DNA from: Citrus sinensis
Taxonomy: Eukaryota > Streptophyta > Magnoliopsida > Sapindales > Rutaceae
Direction of reading: 5' to 3'
NCBI RefSeq assembly: GCF_022201045.2
Contig: NC_068564.1
Span: forward strand, 2,728,001 to 2,792,000
Length of the DNA stretch: 64,000 nt
Shown here: in pieces, positions 35,701-47,973 of the stretch
How the letters are laid out: each line of letters begins with the position of its first letter
Position numbering within the stretch: position 1 is the first letter of the stretch
The notes under the pieces: model-generated
Seen by the model: the letters and a program-made list of their open reading frames with translations, nothing else
Told to the model about the DNA's origin: nothing
Databases searched by the model: none
Position numbers and translations under genes: made by a program

Positions 35701-37274
35701 GTTATAAACCCTAGAGAAATGAGGGAGATTTTTTATTTTTTATCTTTTTTGAAATTAATTAGTGAAATGTTTTACTAAATCAACATGCACTAATAAAAAC
35801 TATACCGCGAAAAAAGATTATAATCAACTTACGAAGTATAAAACCCTAAGTGCAGGAGTTAGATCTTCACTCTAAAGTGGTAAATAAAAATAAACGAATG
35901 CACGTTGCACTAGAGAAATCTTTTGGGCAGAGCTGGAAGCCATGCATGATGCATGCAAAAGCTTAATAAAAAAAATCACTAAACTTGTAAAGATCCTTGA
36001 AAATGAGATTAAGAAACGAAGCAACTAATTTGAAGAAAATGAAAAACAAGAGTTGAAAAAAAAAGGAGATTGTAAGAAAATATTGTGCTTGAATTAATGC
36101 CTTATGTATCTATTTGAACTAATGCCTTCACTAATCTTATATGAAAGATTTTAAAAACATAAATACTAAGATCCGATTTGATATTGAGGTTGGATAATTT
36201 AAAAGATACAACGTGAGCGTGTTTGATAAAAACTAGCAACTGTGACTTGGAAGCAATGATAATTAAATCTCACACTTGTATGATAAAAAATCTAAAATAT
36301 GTTTACTATTTTCATTAAAATTATTTTTTAAAAATTATATTTACTATATATTATCGACTTTTATTTTATATTTGAATTTTTTATCCACAACAGCTGTGGT
36401 TCAAAAGTTACAACACCTTAACACCAAACAAAACCAAGATGGAACAAAGATGAGATCTAGATAAAGAAAAGAGGAAAATGATAATTTTAAAAAAAATTAG
36501 AAAAGCATTCCACCTAGTTAGTTCGGCAGTATCGAGAGTACATGCATGAAGCCAGAGCACGTTGGAGAAATCTTTGAACAAAAAACCAAAAAGGCATGAC
36601 GAAATACAATATGAAAAGCACACAAATAAATTAACTGGATCTATAGTTGTGATTGAATGGTAATCGCAAGAAATTAATTTTTTTTTATGAATTTTCGATT
36701 TAGGTGTCGTAAAAGGAAAAGAATTAAAAATTCTCGAGTGTTATAATTCATCAAATCCTCACTGCTATGGAGCCGATTGGAAATTAAAAAAAATATGATC
36801 TCAAAAATTTCATGCACGCATATGCAAAATTAAGCTAGTGAAATGAAACAAACAAAGATTCTCAAGTACATATGAGGCCAAAATATAATAATTTCAATAG
36901 GGAAAATTAGATGGGGAAAAAATGATTTTCAGAATTTTCAAAAAATTATTGATAAATCTATGGAGCACAACTAAGCGCCAAAAATAGTACTCTTTCTTCT
37001 TCTCATCGGCAACTAAAATTTGATAAAATTGAAGTAGAGTTGAAAAAAAAATAACAATAATAATTTTGTGCTTGCAAATGACCAAAATAGATGATTTTGC
37101 AAGCATGATGATTCTAATTAACAGAAACAAAAGCATGAGATTTTTATCAAATATACCATCATAATCCCAATGTTTAAGCACAGCTGAAACAATAGCAAGA
37201 GATGTTGAATCATCATCCACAACCAAGACATTAAATCTAAGAAAAGACGGTTTTGCCATAAAAGTTTCACTCAT
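32711..37274 (-). CDS. Type-B response regulator (ARR-B/GARP transcription factor), copy 2
   Basis: Inverted paralogue of 25938-30525, with the same role as a phosphorelay-controlled DNA-binding factor. Exons: 37157-37274, 35271-35423, 34789-35184, 34599-34675, 33563-34507, 33272-33436, 33040-33141, 32873-32950, 32711-32761; 2085 bp, 694 residues. The first four and the last exon have exactly the same lengths as in copy 1. The receiver keeps DDD (20-22), the phospho-acceptor in [10 protein letters not shown] and the lysine in MVKPV. The GARP domain contains [11 protein letters not shown] and [14 protein letters not shown]. The Q/N/G-rich region is shorter by 30 codons. It ends with [14 protein letters not shown] in exon 5 and [11 protein letters not shown] in the last exon. 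The last three introns again begin GC. Without splicing of the first of them, translation would stop at TAG 33251-33253. No disabling change is visible, so both copies look functional. Confidence 0.9.
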
Positions 37275-37690
37275 TTTGACTCTCTCACAATCTCACTACT
37301 CAATACAACCCTGAGAAATTTGTGGCCACAAAGAGCAAATTTATAGAAGAAGATGATGCTACGGCCAGAGCTGGCTTGAAAGGTAGTGCTGTAAATGTTA
37401 CAAAGTTGCTTTACAAGGATAAAAAGACAGACAATAGCATACAACTTTTTTTAAAGTTATTTTTTATTGTATTTTTTAAAATTTCTTCAAAACCATCTCT
37501 CAACAAAATGCGGGCTGGATATAGATAATACTATCTACAATTCGCGTACACACTCATAAGATTTTAAGTAATTAATGTGGAAATCTAGAGAAAATAGAAC
37601 AATCAATGCAAATTACCACAATTGACAGGTGCTTACAAAGAGTTCTTTTTAAAGAAGATTTTGCAATCTTTTTGTTTAAAATGACTCTTC
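37275..37690 (-). promoter_or_regulatory. Promoter of type-B response regulator copy 2, shared with copy 1
   Basis: Reverse complement matches 25525-25937 over most of its length. TATAAA on the minus strand lies at 37340-37345, about 65 bp upstream of the ATG. Short open frames here are promoter sequence, not genes. Confidence 0.8.
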
Positions 37691-39499
37691 CTAGTTCGCT
37701 ATTTTCTATTTTTGGATTTATTTGATTTTTCACTTGGTAATTTCACAATTATCTACCTTGATGATGTTAAAATTTTTACACAAAAAATTCTAAACTTACA
37801 AGATTCGGTCTTCTTTAGTTTTTTTTTAAATGGGTTTAGAAGAGTATATGTTAGTTAAGTTTATTTCTTGAATATATTTAACTATATCTTTTACATTATT
37901 TATTGATTGAGAAGTAATTAAACATATTTCGGCAATTCATATTTATAAGCTTTTGAAATAGGCGAGCCTCGAATTAATTTAATAAGTGTATGACACTAAA
38001 AATTTGAAAATTCTTTTCTACATTTACAATACTAGCACCATCTACAGATCTACTTCTCTTTTATTGTATATTCGAACTTTACTATATTTTTTTTCTAACA
38101 TTGAAAGTAATGATAATTCAAATTAACAATCTCTAGTCCAACATATCGATAAAATTGAATTTGGTTGAAGAAATGAGCATACAAAAATACAAAATTAGGT
38201 TTCATTTGATGAAAATATGATTTTGTCCATATAATGTTGGTGTGACATCATCATTAGACTAATGATAGTATCGAAAATGTAATAAACTGTTATTTTTAAA
38301 AAGTTAATATAGTTAAATGTCATCTTTCAATAATGCGTATACTGATTTGTTATTTCGCAATACTCAGTGTAGTGAAAGGATAATAACCTTTATAACAACT
38401 TAGATTTTAACAACATTATCTTACTATTACAATCCATAATAGGAAAAGTATGAAGAATTTAGTACTTAATAGCACATTATTGTTGATACTTTTAAATATA
38501 TAATTATTCTAAAATTAAAATAAAAAGGAACTTCGCATAATCTCCATTCTTCTTAATTAAGTTTTTTTTTAAATACTTTTAGAATTTAGTTAAACACTTT
38601 AAATTTCATATTTTGCATATAATTATATATGTTATTTAGTCGACCTACTGTATCAAGAAAATTATTGCAAAACATGAGAGATTATGGAGTACTTATGTTA
38701 TATTATATCCACTTAATAATTAAATATAACTATTAATGACATGATAATTTTTCAAAATAAACACATACATGTCATACGTACATTTAAGTGGTGTAATATA
38801 ACGGAGACATTCTATAATCTCTTGTGCAAGAACCATGAAACCATGGTCAATGGAATACACTTGCCCATATACGAGCACTCCATATTTTGGGTCAATTGCG
38901 CGGGCTTTTTGCTCCAAAGAAAAGCATCTTACACCACTAGTTAAATTAAAATCACAATATTCTCTTTTACAAGTTTTTTTTAAAAATAAATTTAATTGTA
39001 ATAGATTTGAACATCACATAATTATTAATTGGCTTCGTCAAAATAATGCGTATTATACCAAATCAGAAAACCATAGTATTCCATATTGAAACAAGGTACC
39101 AATTGCCTGTGGTTTTGTAAAATTACTAAAACTGCATTCCATAAAATAAGAAATGCCCGATTAAATACGCTTTGGATACGTGTTAAAAAAAATACTAATT
39201 TAAATACAATTGTCAGATATTATAGATACATTTATTTGAGTTTTAGATACGGTTTAAAGTTTATTTAGAATTTTTAAATAAAGTATCATTTTTTCGTTTT
39301 TATTGTGAGATTTTCTATATTATTATCTTTTCAAATACTATTTGACTGTATGTAAGACAACAAAACCATAATTTGACAAGTTATTTTCCTCTTTATTCCA
39401 TTAGATAAATTATTAGTTCTCTTCAATGACTATGAATGTGATCGACTCTTTCTTAAACCAAATTATAAAATAAGAAGACAATAAATAAATGGGTCATTC
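37691..39499. other. AT-rich intergenic DNA
   Basis: No gene is visible. Open frames at 38720-39268 are short and overlap one another on both strands without recognisable motifs. Confidence 0.5.
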
Positions 39500-40615
39500 T
39501 ATAAATCAAACACGAGTTGTGTAAATAAAACATAAGATATGTAAGTTTAAAGTAAAATTTGTTAATCAATGTAAGACTTGTAAATAGTAGGATAAACAAG
39601 TAAATTAACATAGAAGTGGCAAATTATTAGTAAATAAAATAAAAACTTATAAATGTAACATGAAACTTGTAAATCAACATTAAACGTAAAATAAAACATA
39701 AATTGTGTAAACGAAACATAAGACTTATAAACGGAAAGTAAAGCAAGTAATCAAGAAAATAGTGGTAAAATAATGTATTATTGGCAAACAAAACAAAAAT
39801 TTATAGATATAACATAAAATTTGTTAGTCAATATTAAGTGTAAAATAAAATATAAAGGATGTAAATGGAATGTAACATAAATAAATTAACATGTGAGTGG
39901 CAAATTGTTGTATCATGGTAAACAAAATAAAAACTTACAAATATAACATAAATTTGTAAATCAACAAGTGTAAAAAAAGAACATAAATTAAGTAAATTAA
40001 ACATAAAACTTGTAAATGGAATGTGAAATAAGTAAATTAATATATGAATGGTAAATTGATGTATTAGTAAACAAGACAAAAACTAATAAATGTTATATAA
40101 ACTTGTAAATAATATTGAGTGTAACATAAAACATTATGTAAATGAAACATAAGATTTGTAAATGAATGGTAAAATAAGTAAATTAACATAAAAGTGGTAA
40201 ATTAATGTATTATTAGTAAATAAAACAAAAGCTTACAAATATAACAGAAAACTTATAAATCAACATTAAGTGTAAAATAAAACATAAATTATATAATGGA
40301 ATATAAGACTCATAAATGAAACGTAAAATCAGTAAATTAACATAGAAATGATAGAACTAGTGTATTATTAGCAAGCAAAACAAAAACTTACAAATATAAC
40401 ATAAAACTTATAAGTCAACATTAAGAGCAAAATATAGTATAAATTCACTAAATAACATATAAAACTTGTAAATGGAAGGTAAAACAAGTAAACTAACTTA
40501 GGAGTGGTAAATTAATCTATTATTGGTAAACAAAATAAAAACTTACAGATGTAATATAAAACTTTTAAATGAACATTAAGTGTAAAATAAAACATAAATG
40601 GAGTGTAAAGTAATG
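39500..40615 (+). repeat. Tandem array of ~150-bp AT-rich units
   Basis: About seven diverged units follow head to tail. The landmark GTGG(T/C)AAATTAATGTATTAT recurs near 39616, 39760, 39897, 40048, 40195, 40348 and 40504, about 150 bp apart. Each unit also carries AACATAAAACTTGTAAAT-like and CAACATTAAGTGTAAAATAA-like blocks. No protein frame. A unit in reverse orientation lies at 41245-41390. Confidence 0.85.
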
Positions 40616-40812
40616 ATAGTTTTGGGTTATATAATACATGTGACGATTTATGTGAAATTTATTAAGGATAAAATTTATTCTTAAAATGGAGTTTTGAAAA
40701 ACTATTATTTTCATGTTTCTCAAAGTTATTTATAAGATAAAGTGATTTTGCATCATTTTAAACCTACTTAATTGCAACCTAAATGACCTTTAAGTACAAA
40801 TAAGAAGAAAGT

Positions 40813-40988
40813 TTGAAACTACATGAAATATGTATAAAACTAAAAACTAGATCTAATTTTATTGATATATAATATATGTCTAGTAATATACAAATATCTT
40901 TTGAAACTACATGAAGTATGTATAAAACTGAAAACTAGATCTAATTTTATTAATATACAATATATGTCTAGTAATATACAAATATCTT
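40813..40988 (+). repeat. 88-bp tandem duplication
   Basis: Two adjacent copies (40813-40900 and 40901-40988), nearly identical, each starting TTGAAACTACATGAA and containing ATATGTCTAGTAATATACAA. They lie between the 150-bp array and its inverted unit. Confidence 0.9.
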
Positions 40989-41244
40989 TTTACTTTACAT
41001 TGGCTTGATCCACATCAAGAAAAATAATCTTGCTTAATTAACATGTGTAGTAAATGAATACTGTAATAGAAAATGAAAAAAAAAGTTTACAAATGTCCTA
41101 GGAAAAAAAATAGAATTTATGGTTAAACCAATTGAATAAAATTTATTCCTTATTTTCAATACAATTTTTTTTTTCAATCAATGAGTGAATTTTTCTTTAC
41201 TTAATTAAATTAAATGAATAAAATATTTTGCATGATTAAAGTTT

Positions 41245-41390
41245 ATTATTTACAAGTTTTATGTTATTTTTACACGTGTTTATTTTGTTTGTTATTTACT
41301 TAAACATCAATTTACTACTCTTGCATTAATTTACTTATTTTATCTTTTATTTATTAGTCTTTTATGTAATTTACAAAATTATTTTTATCA
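41245..41390 (-). repeat. Inverted copy of the 150-bp unit
   Basis: The reverse complement contains AAAATAAGTAAATTAATG, GTAGTAAATTGATG, AACAAACAAAATAA and AACATAAAACTTGTAAAT in the same order as the units at 39500-40615. The array and this unit may be the two arms of one transposon. Confidence 0.75.
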
Positions 41391-42292
41391 TGCATTGATG
41401 CCGTACTTTTAATCACTGCATTATAAAATTTTATAAATATAAACAAAGGGTTTGCAAAGGAATTATATTTGATTTGATATTGGAATTGTCCTTAATACCA
41501 AAATACTCTCAAGTCTCGACTTATTTTAATAATAAATATTTTTTTAAAAATTAAAAAACTTTCTGGATGGAAATAAGCCGACCCACCCCACCAAAAGTTA
41601 AGTATAAAGAAGTATTTCCTTTGTATTAAGTAAAGATTTGGCCCATCAAAGGGCCAGATCAGCAGCCCTCTAAGATTAGCAATGTGTGCCAATCTATTCT
41701 CAACATAAATATTTGAGTGGTCTGATGATTTTGAGATATCAAAATTGGGTTGAGTATCAAATTTTACTAGCTTGTGATCTAATAGTTTCTACTTTTGAAC
41801 CATTGTGACTATTGTAATGTTTGAAAAATTATAATGTGATTTGATTATAACTCTGTTATTTAGGCGTTTTGAATTTTTATATGCTATTGAATTTGAATGA
41901 ATTGACTACAAGAAAGTTTGAGTTGACCATGTTATGGTTTTTCATATGTTAACTTCTTTTGTGAATCATTGGAATTAAATTTGTCTTCAACTTTTTAATC
42001 CACTATTACAGGGATCCTTATAAGCTAAAGAATTAGAGCAATTAGCATGACTGCACGAATTTGATAATCTACTGTTTCTGGAAAATTAAGGGGAAATAAA
42101 TGTTTAACGCAATATGATGATGAATATTTTGTGTCAGTGAAAAGTTCTTTTAGAGAATAAAATTTGTTTAAACGATAAAACAAGAGAGGTGAAAGATAGA
42201 AAAAAAAAATCATTGGAAAGTGAGAAAAGGATTGTGGGTATTTAAAATCTTAAATATTAATTTCATTAAATCTAAATCATTGATTGAGGCTT
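41391..42292. other. Intergenic DNA
   Basis: Nothing recognisable; AT-rich, no gene. Confidence 0.5.
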
Positions 42293-42400
42293 GGCTATGT
42301 TGCAACTGTGGTACCGTACCACAGTTGCAACCAGCCATTGAATCCACTGTTACACTTCTCCATCTAAGTGGATCTAATGGCTGGTTGCAACGATTGTCCC
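42293..42400. mobile_element. Diverged family-B MITE
   Basis: The left side reads GCAACTGTGGTACCGTACCA then CAGTTGCAACCAGCC(A/G)TTGAATCC, matching 4932-5081. The right side has the inverted AATGGCTGGTTGCAACGATTG but lacks the second GGTACCGTACC module. No target duplication is evident, so it is an old or truncated copy. Confidence 0.7.
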
Positions 42401-42797
42401 TTTAAAAAAAAAAAACAAAAAAAGAGGCCCTTAAATAAAGAGTTAACAGTTAAGAGGGCACTAAACGGGAATAATTAGTGCCGCACATATCATGAATAAG
42501 ATACTGATTAACACTAATAGGAGGATTAGTAAAATTGTAAAGGTTAAGAAGGAGGTCATAGGCATAATTCGCAAAGTATTCTACTGCAAAATTCACCTCT
42601 CCGTAAATATGGTTGACCTTAATGTGCCAATTCCTCTACATGAACTCCTCAATCACCCTCACAAGCCGCAAATACTCGTGAGTACGTCATTTTCAAATAA
42701 TTACTAATCAGCTAGACAACACAAAAACTATCAAATTCAACAAGTAGCCAAGGAATATCACAATCCCAACACACAAACCATTGATTGTCTATTAATT
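42401..42797. other. Intergenic DNA
   Basis: No gene recognised. The small frame at 42492-42707 has no supporting evidence. Confidence 0.45.
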
Positions 42798-42800
42798 TAA

Positions 42801-43787
42801 TGGTATGTTTACTTACAGGATTCAGGAATGGGAATTCGGAATCGGAATCATTCCTGCGTTTACTTGCTAAAATAAGGAGCGGAATCAGATTTGTTTTCGT
42901 GGACCCCACAACAATTTGGGAATCAAATATGAGAGTCTTTCCTATTCCCTGCATTTCCCATTCTACCCACGTTAATTTTGTATTATTCCATAAATACCCT
43001 CACTTTAGATAAAAAAATATAAAAACCGAAAAATAAAAAAAATCCCTAAAACCTAAACTCTCTCGCTCGTACCTCCCAATCGAATGCCATCGGAGCTGCT
43101 TCCATCACCATCGCAGCCATCACCGTCTTTGTTGTCAAGGTTCGTCGACTGTGGACAGCTGCTCGTCGCTGGTTTCATCTCCATTGGGCCGCGTCAATTT
43201 CGTCACCGTCTCGATTTCGCCCCCATCTCATTTCGTCTCCGATTTCGTCTTTAATGGCGACGGTTCTGATCTGATGATGTTGCTGCTGCTGCTACTGCTA
43301 ACGATGATGATTGTCGTTGCCGTTGTTGTTGATGACGATGAAAATTGAGATTTTGATTGTTGCTTTTTTTTTTTTTTGGGAAATGGATTATTTTTGTTGA
43401 TGATGATTATTTGGGAAATGGATTAATTTGTTGATGATGATTATTATTATTTTTTTGGAAATGGATTATTTTGTTGATGATGATGAATCTGATTATGATT
43501 ATTATTATTAATTTTATTAGTATTATTATTAATGATAAATTATAATTAATTAAAAAACTAATAATATATGAATATAATTAATTAATATATTAACAATAAT
43601 TTTAATAATAATAATAGTTATTATTATAATTAACTAAGGGCATTTTAGTAACTTGAAACAATTCAACCTATTCCAATTCTGATTCTTGCAGCTCAAGAAA
43701 ACAATTTATTTTGATTTCCATTCCCCATTCTCATTCCAACTTATTCTGATTCCAGTCCATTTCGATTACTGACAAGTAAATGCAGCA
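42801..43787. mobile_element. PIF/Harbinger-like non-autonomous element
   Basis: Flanked by TAA on both sides (42798-42800 and 43788-43790), the 3-bp duplication typical of PIF/Harbinger. The inverted ends are TGGTATGTTTACTT and TGCTGCATTTACTT. Inside each end are GGAATCGGAATCATTCC-type repeats facing inward. A less AT-rich core (43060-43350) with short open frames and GATGATGATTATT-like repeats follows. No intact transposase frame. Confidence 0.75.
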
Positions 43788-43870
43788 TAAATGTTGTAAA
43801 TTACTCTAAATTTAAACGTAATTTAAGTGGTTGTTGGTCCGCCCTCTTAAATCAAAAAAAAAAAAAAACT

Positions 43871-44040
43871 TGAGTGGTGCTATTGGCACCCCTCAAAAAC
43901 CGACTCTAAATACTTTTGCTAAAACTACCCCATTAAATAATTTAAAAAATGTTCTCATTTCTAAATATATCTACTTTTATTTCATAAATACCCATACTTT
44001 ACAGTGCACACCCGATCCTCACAACATTTTAGTATAAATC
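43871..44040 (+). mobile_element. Single end of a family-A MITE
   Basis: Begins GAGTGGTGCTATTGGCACCC then CTC, matching the ends of 1493-1949 and 61089-61687. I found no right-hand inverted end downstream, so this is a truncated or rearranged copy. The right limit is arbitrary. Confidence 0.55.
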
Positions 44041-44413
44041 ATCATGCATACCTCCACCAAATCAAAGCCTTCCACCCACTCTTGCTATTCTCAAATCTCA
44101 CCCCAATTCTAAGTTTCTAAGAACAACTATGTTTTTGTTGTATGGTTGTTAATTACACTGGGTTATGTGTGTAAAATTTAACATTTTAATAGTCAGATTA
44201 ACAAGGATAATAAACTAATCATACAACAATTCTATTTGCAATTAGGAAAAATAGGAAAAAGACAAAAATTAATCTACATAAAATTATCTTATTGATATAC
44301 TGAAATTTACTTTTACAAGAACATAGAAAGAAATTTAAATATGATTTAAAGTTAAAGTATATATGTGCGAGCTTGTGTGTATATATATCACTATTGTAAA
44401 CTCAAGAAAATAT

Positions 44414-45056
44414 TAGGGATGACAATAGGGTGGGGTGGGTGTGGGGAGGCTTACCCCAATCCCCACATCATTCCCCAATAAATTTAGTGGGGGTGAGGAT
44501 AGGAAATCCCCATGTGGGAAATGATTTCTTCATCCCTACTCCATTCTCCAATTATTTATTTTATCGTAAGTATAGATATATTATTTTAATAAATTAAAAA
44601 TTAGAGATTTAAATAAAATCATCACTATATTATAAAGTACTTACATTATTTTAAAAAACTCAAAAAATTTAAAACAATATCTTGAAATGTTATCAAAATT
44701 GAAAAATGTTTGAAGAGGGTAGCATATTAAGAGAGGAAAGAAAAAATAATAATATTTTAGGGTGGAATAAGAATTATATTGCAGGGTTTTCTTTTAGTTA
44801 TAACTTATCTATAGTTGGTAAAAATAAAAAGAAAATTTATTAATCAACATTGTAATTGATAAAATAAAAATTTAAATATATATATATATTACGGGGATTG
44901 AGGTAAGGGTAAGGTGGGGAGTACAAACCCAAACCCCACCCCATTAAGAATTTGAGGATTAATTTTTCCTTATTCCCTAAAAATTATTCAAAATTCATTA
45001 CATTTGGGGTGGGGCTCTATGGGACCCCAAACTTGTGGAGAACTTTGCTATCTCTA
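44414..45056. mobile_element. hAT-like non-autonomous element
   Basis: A 643-bp element whose ends are TAGGGATGACAA and, on the other strand, TAGAGATAGCAA. It is flanked by GAAAATAT (44406-44413) and GAAAGTAT (45057-45064), an 8-bp duplication with one mismatch. Subterminal regions are rich in GGTGGGG and its complement CCCCACC. No transposase frame. Confidence 0.75.
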
Positions 45057-45064
45057 GAAAGTAT

Positions 45065-45445
45065 TAATAAAATAAAAATCTTGGTTCGGATTTTTCGATC
45101 AAGATTGTAAGAGAGTGTCATTCATTCATTATTTTGTTGGTTGGATTCTGAGAGTTCAGAACTCCTGCTCTTAACAAAACAGAAAACATACTTTTATTGA
45201 CTTTATAGCATTTTTATGTAAATTTCACTGAGGACAAAACTGTAAATATGCTGAAGGGGTTTGATGGGGATTTTCGAGGAGCTCCATTCAAAAACAAGAC
45301 AGAGAGAATGTATCTGTAATTGGGCTTCAAACACAGGCCATCCCCTATACTAAACCCAATCATCACCTATCCAATTTTGCACCGAAATAACGAAGCTTTT
45401 TTTTGGTGGGGGGGGTTTGTGTGCGAACAGACTTGGTCCCCCGAC

Positions 45446-45476
<31 letters not shown>

Positions 45477-45684
45477 ATCCTGTACTGAGTGTGGGATTCA
45501 GAACAGATTTACAAATGTATTACTAGAAAAATTGTATTGGTTCTACACAAGAAATATGAGGATTACAATTTACTTCTACCATTTTTTTTTTCCTGAGCAT
45601 AGACCAATCTGTTGTATTGACATGATATTTCTTGTGTAGAACTGAATTTTTTCCTGGCCAACTGAATTTTTAAATTCAGGTATT
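45065..45684. other. Intergenic DNA with a poly-C/poly-A run
   Basis: No gene. Contains the homopolymer junction at 45445-45477 and the 3' flank of the TraB gene. Confidence 0.5.
45445..45477 (+). repeat. C22-A11 homopolymer junction
   Basis: Twenty-two C followed by eleven A. About 50 bp upstream an inverse run (TTTTTTTTGGTGGGGGGGG) could pair with it. Exact lengths may be uncertain because such runs are prone to sequencing error. Confidence 0.8.
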
Positions 45685-47973
45685 CTATGATAGTGTACCT
45701 TTAACTTGTTCATATAATGCCCATAACAGGATGCCAATGACGGTATCTCTAACCAAGCTCTTTAGAAGACTAGCAATCCAGCCATTTGAGCCATCCCCAG
45801 ATGGTCTTTTGCCCGCAAGGTCTCTAAATCTCAAGTTTCCCTGATCTGATACTAATGCATAAATTACCCCATTCATATGCCCCTTTCCAATCACGCCCAC
45901 CACTTTCTTTGAGTTGTTCACTGCCTTGCTCCGTTTTAGAGACCATGCAAGATACTGAAGAATAAAGCAAAATATGTCACATCATTAGAGGGCCAAATTT
46001 GGGTCTTCGTAGTTCATCTAACAAGAATACATGTAATTTTCCTACAAAATCACGATTCATGTGACAAAATCCAAGAATAACTTAAATTATAGCAAACCAT
46101 AGAACCAAAATCATTAAAAAAAAATTCATCCACGTTAAAAGTCAACAACACTTCAGCTTGTTGATGCCTTTTTCTTGCTCAATGACAATTACCGTGTCTC
46201 GTTCATGTATAAGAGGCAGCAAAAGGGATGGACATGAAAAGCTTAGCTTCTTGTAAAGCTGAAAAGTACTATCATCAGGACTTGGTTCCTGCATATCAGA
46301 TAGAAGAGATCTTTAGACTAACCAATATTACATGTAATCAAGCTTTGCACAATAGTCATAACTTCAAAGAAATGTAAATCTCAAATAACTAGGATTCAAA
46401 TACTAATTTCTAATTCAAGATCCAGGGGCTCATCACTGCTTATCATCAACGCTTCCTGTATCTACATGGATTGTAGTGTAGATACTTTCAACAATCCATT
46501 TCTTCCGCTTTCAAGGTCCATCACTCTATAAGATGGTACTAGAAATTGCAGCTAACATTCTACTCACTGAATTCTACCAAGACAAAAGAAATAATTTTGA
46601 CACATGTCAAAAATTGAACAATTGTGGTTGTGTAGGCACATGGTCAATTGACAGGAAAAGAAATGCAGGACATCTTTGAGTAAGAGAAAGACCTTGAGAT
46701 TGTCTAAAGACATGTCCGAAGGCGATGTTATCCCCCGAATAACATTGATCAGTAAATTAAGTTTCTCGTTCCACTTTAGAGAATTCCATGCCCTTTCAAG
46801 CTGAATGATCAGAAAAAACAGCATAAAATACATTAGTTTCTTGTTATTTAACACATTAACCATGTGCAAATAATACAACCTCAGAAAAGAAAATTACTAA
46901 ATATAGCAATTACAGCCATATTTTTCAAAAAGAACCTATTTGTCCAATCACCATATCAACGAGCCAAATACATAATTTAAACTGGGCATACAGTTATTTC
47001 GATTGGTCGATCCCCCAAGACAATTTGAGCACCAACTTCTTCTGCTACTTTTCGAGCAGCACGGAACTGCAAATCATGTAACAATTTCGTAAATTGAAGA
47101 CACAAAATTCAAGTTTTTGGCATTGCATTGTAGCAAGCATATTCTTTCCAGTATCCATTACCTCGTCCCCAAAAGGCCGGTTGACATCAGAAGAAATTTT
47201 AGATGAGAAGAGGGCCAAAAGTAGGCGTAACGCTAGAGCTGTTTGCCCCCCTGCCATTCACACGAAACATTATGTAACTTGCCTCCACATTCATCTTCAT
47301 ATGACATGTGTTTGGTAAACAAATTGGAAAAGGAAATTAGTCCTCACCCAAGTCTATGCTCCGACCAACAGCACCAAAAAACCCAGTGCCACTCAAGGAA
47401 AACATATTTGACCTTAACTGTTGATCATTCTCCCCCCCATTAGAAGTGTACATAATCCCAGCTCTGAAAATGATCTGTCCAGTAATTGAAGTCAAATTGT
47501 GGAATGAACACAAACATACATAATTTTGAACTAATTACTAGCTAACCAAGAATGAATATTAGCAAAAACAAAAATGGAAATCAAGCTCGCCTGCTTCTGC
47601 AAAGCTCCACAACAACATTATCGGGCTTGATAGCCCGCACAACTCGCTCCACGTCAGCAGCTGAATCTTGGGAAAGATGAGTGGTCCCAATCAGCCAGAT
47701 GTTCTCCGGTTCAACAAACTCCGACCTCCAAGCCGGCACGGGACCGAATTGGCGCTTTTGTATGAGAACCAAGGTGCCGTCATCAGCCAAGTTTAGCAAC
47801 TCGGGGCAAGCTTTGGCAATTGTGGCTTGGGAATCTGACAGAATCTCTGTCCGGAAATCGAAGTCTTGCGGCGGAGGTTTGATTGAAACTTTGAATGGCT
47901 TTATGGGTTTAGTTGATAGGAGATTTGGGTTCGCCGAAAAGATGGGGAAAGTTGCTTTTTGAAAGGCCTCCAT
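45685..47973 (-). CDS. TraB-domain protein (TRABD/AtTRB-like)
   Basis: Seven exons: 47591-47973, 47348-47463, 47162-47250, 46992-47066, 46693-46800, 46193-46288, 45685-45954; together 378 codons plus stop, close to animal TRABD. The TraB fold starts with NIWLIGTTHLSQDSAADVER (GTTH at 96-99) and VVELCRSR (about 121-128), followed by GGQTALALRLLLALFSSK, VLGDRPIEIT and VVGVIGKGHMNGV. The histidine and glutamate motifs typical of the family are kept. A hydrophobic C-terminal stretch (DTVIGILLWALYEQV) could be a tail anchor. In Arabidopsis, TraB proteins AtTRB1/2 sit at mitochondrion-ER contact sites and influence mitophagy; that role is inferred here. The frame upstream to 48045 begins at TTG, so I use the ATG at 47971-47973. 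The first intron begins GC (AGAAGCAG|GCGAGC); the others begin GT. Confidence 0.9.
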
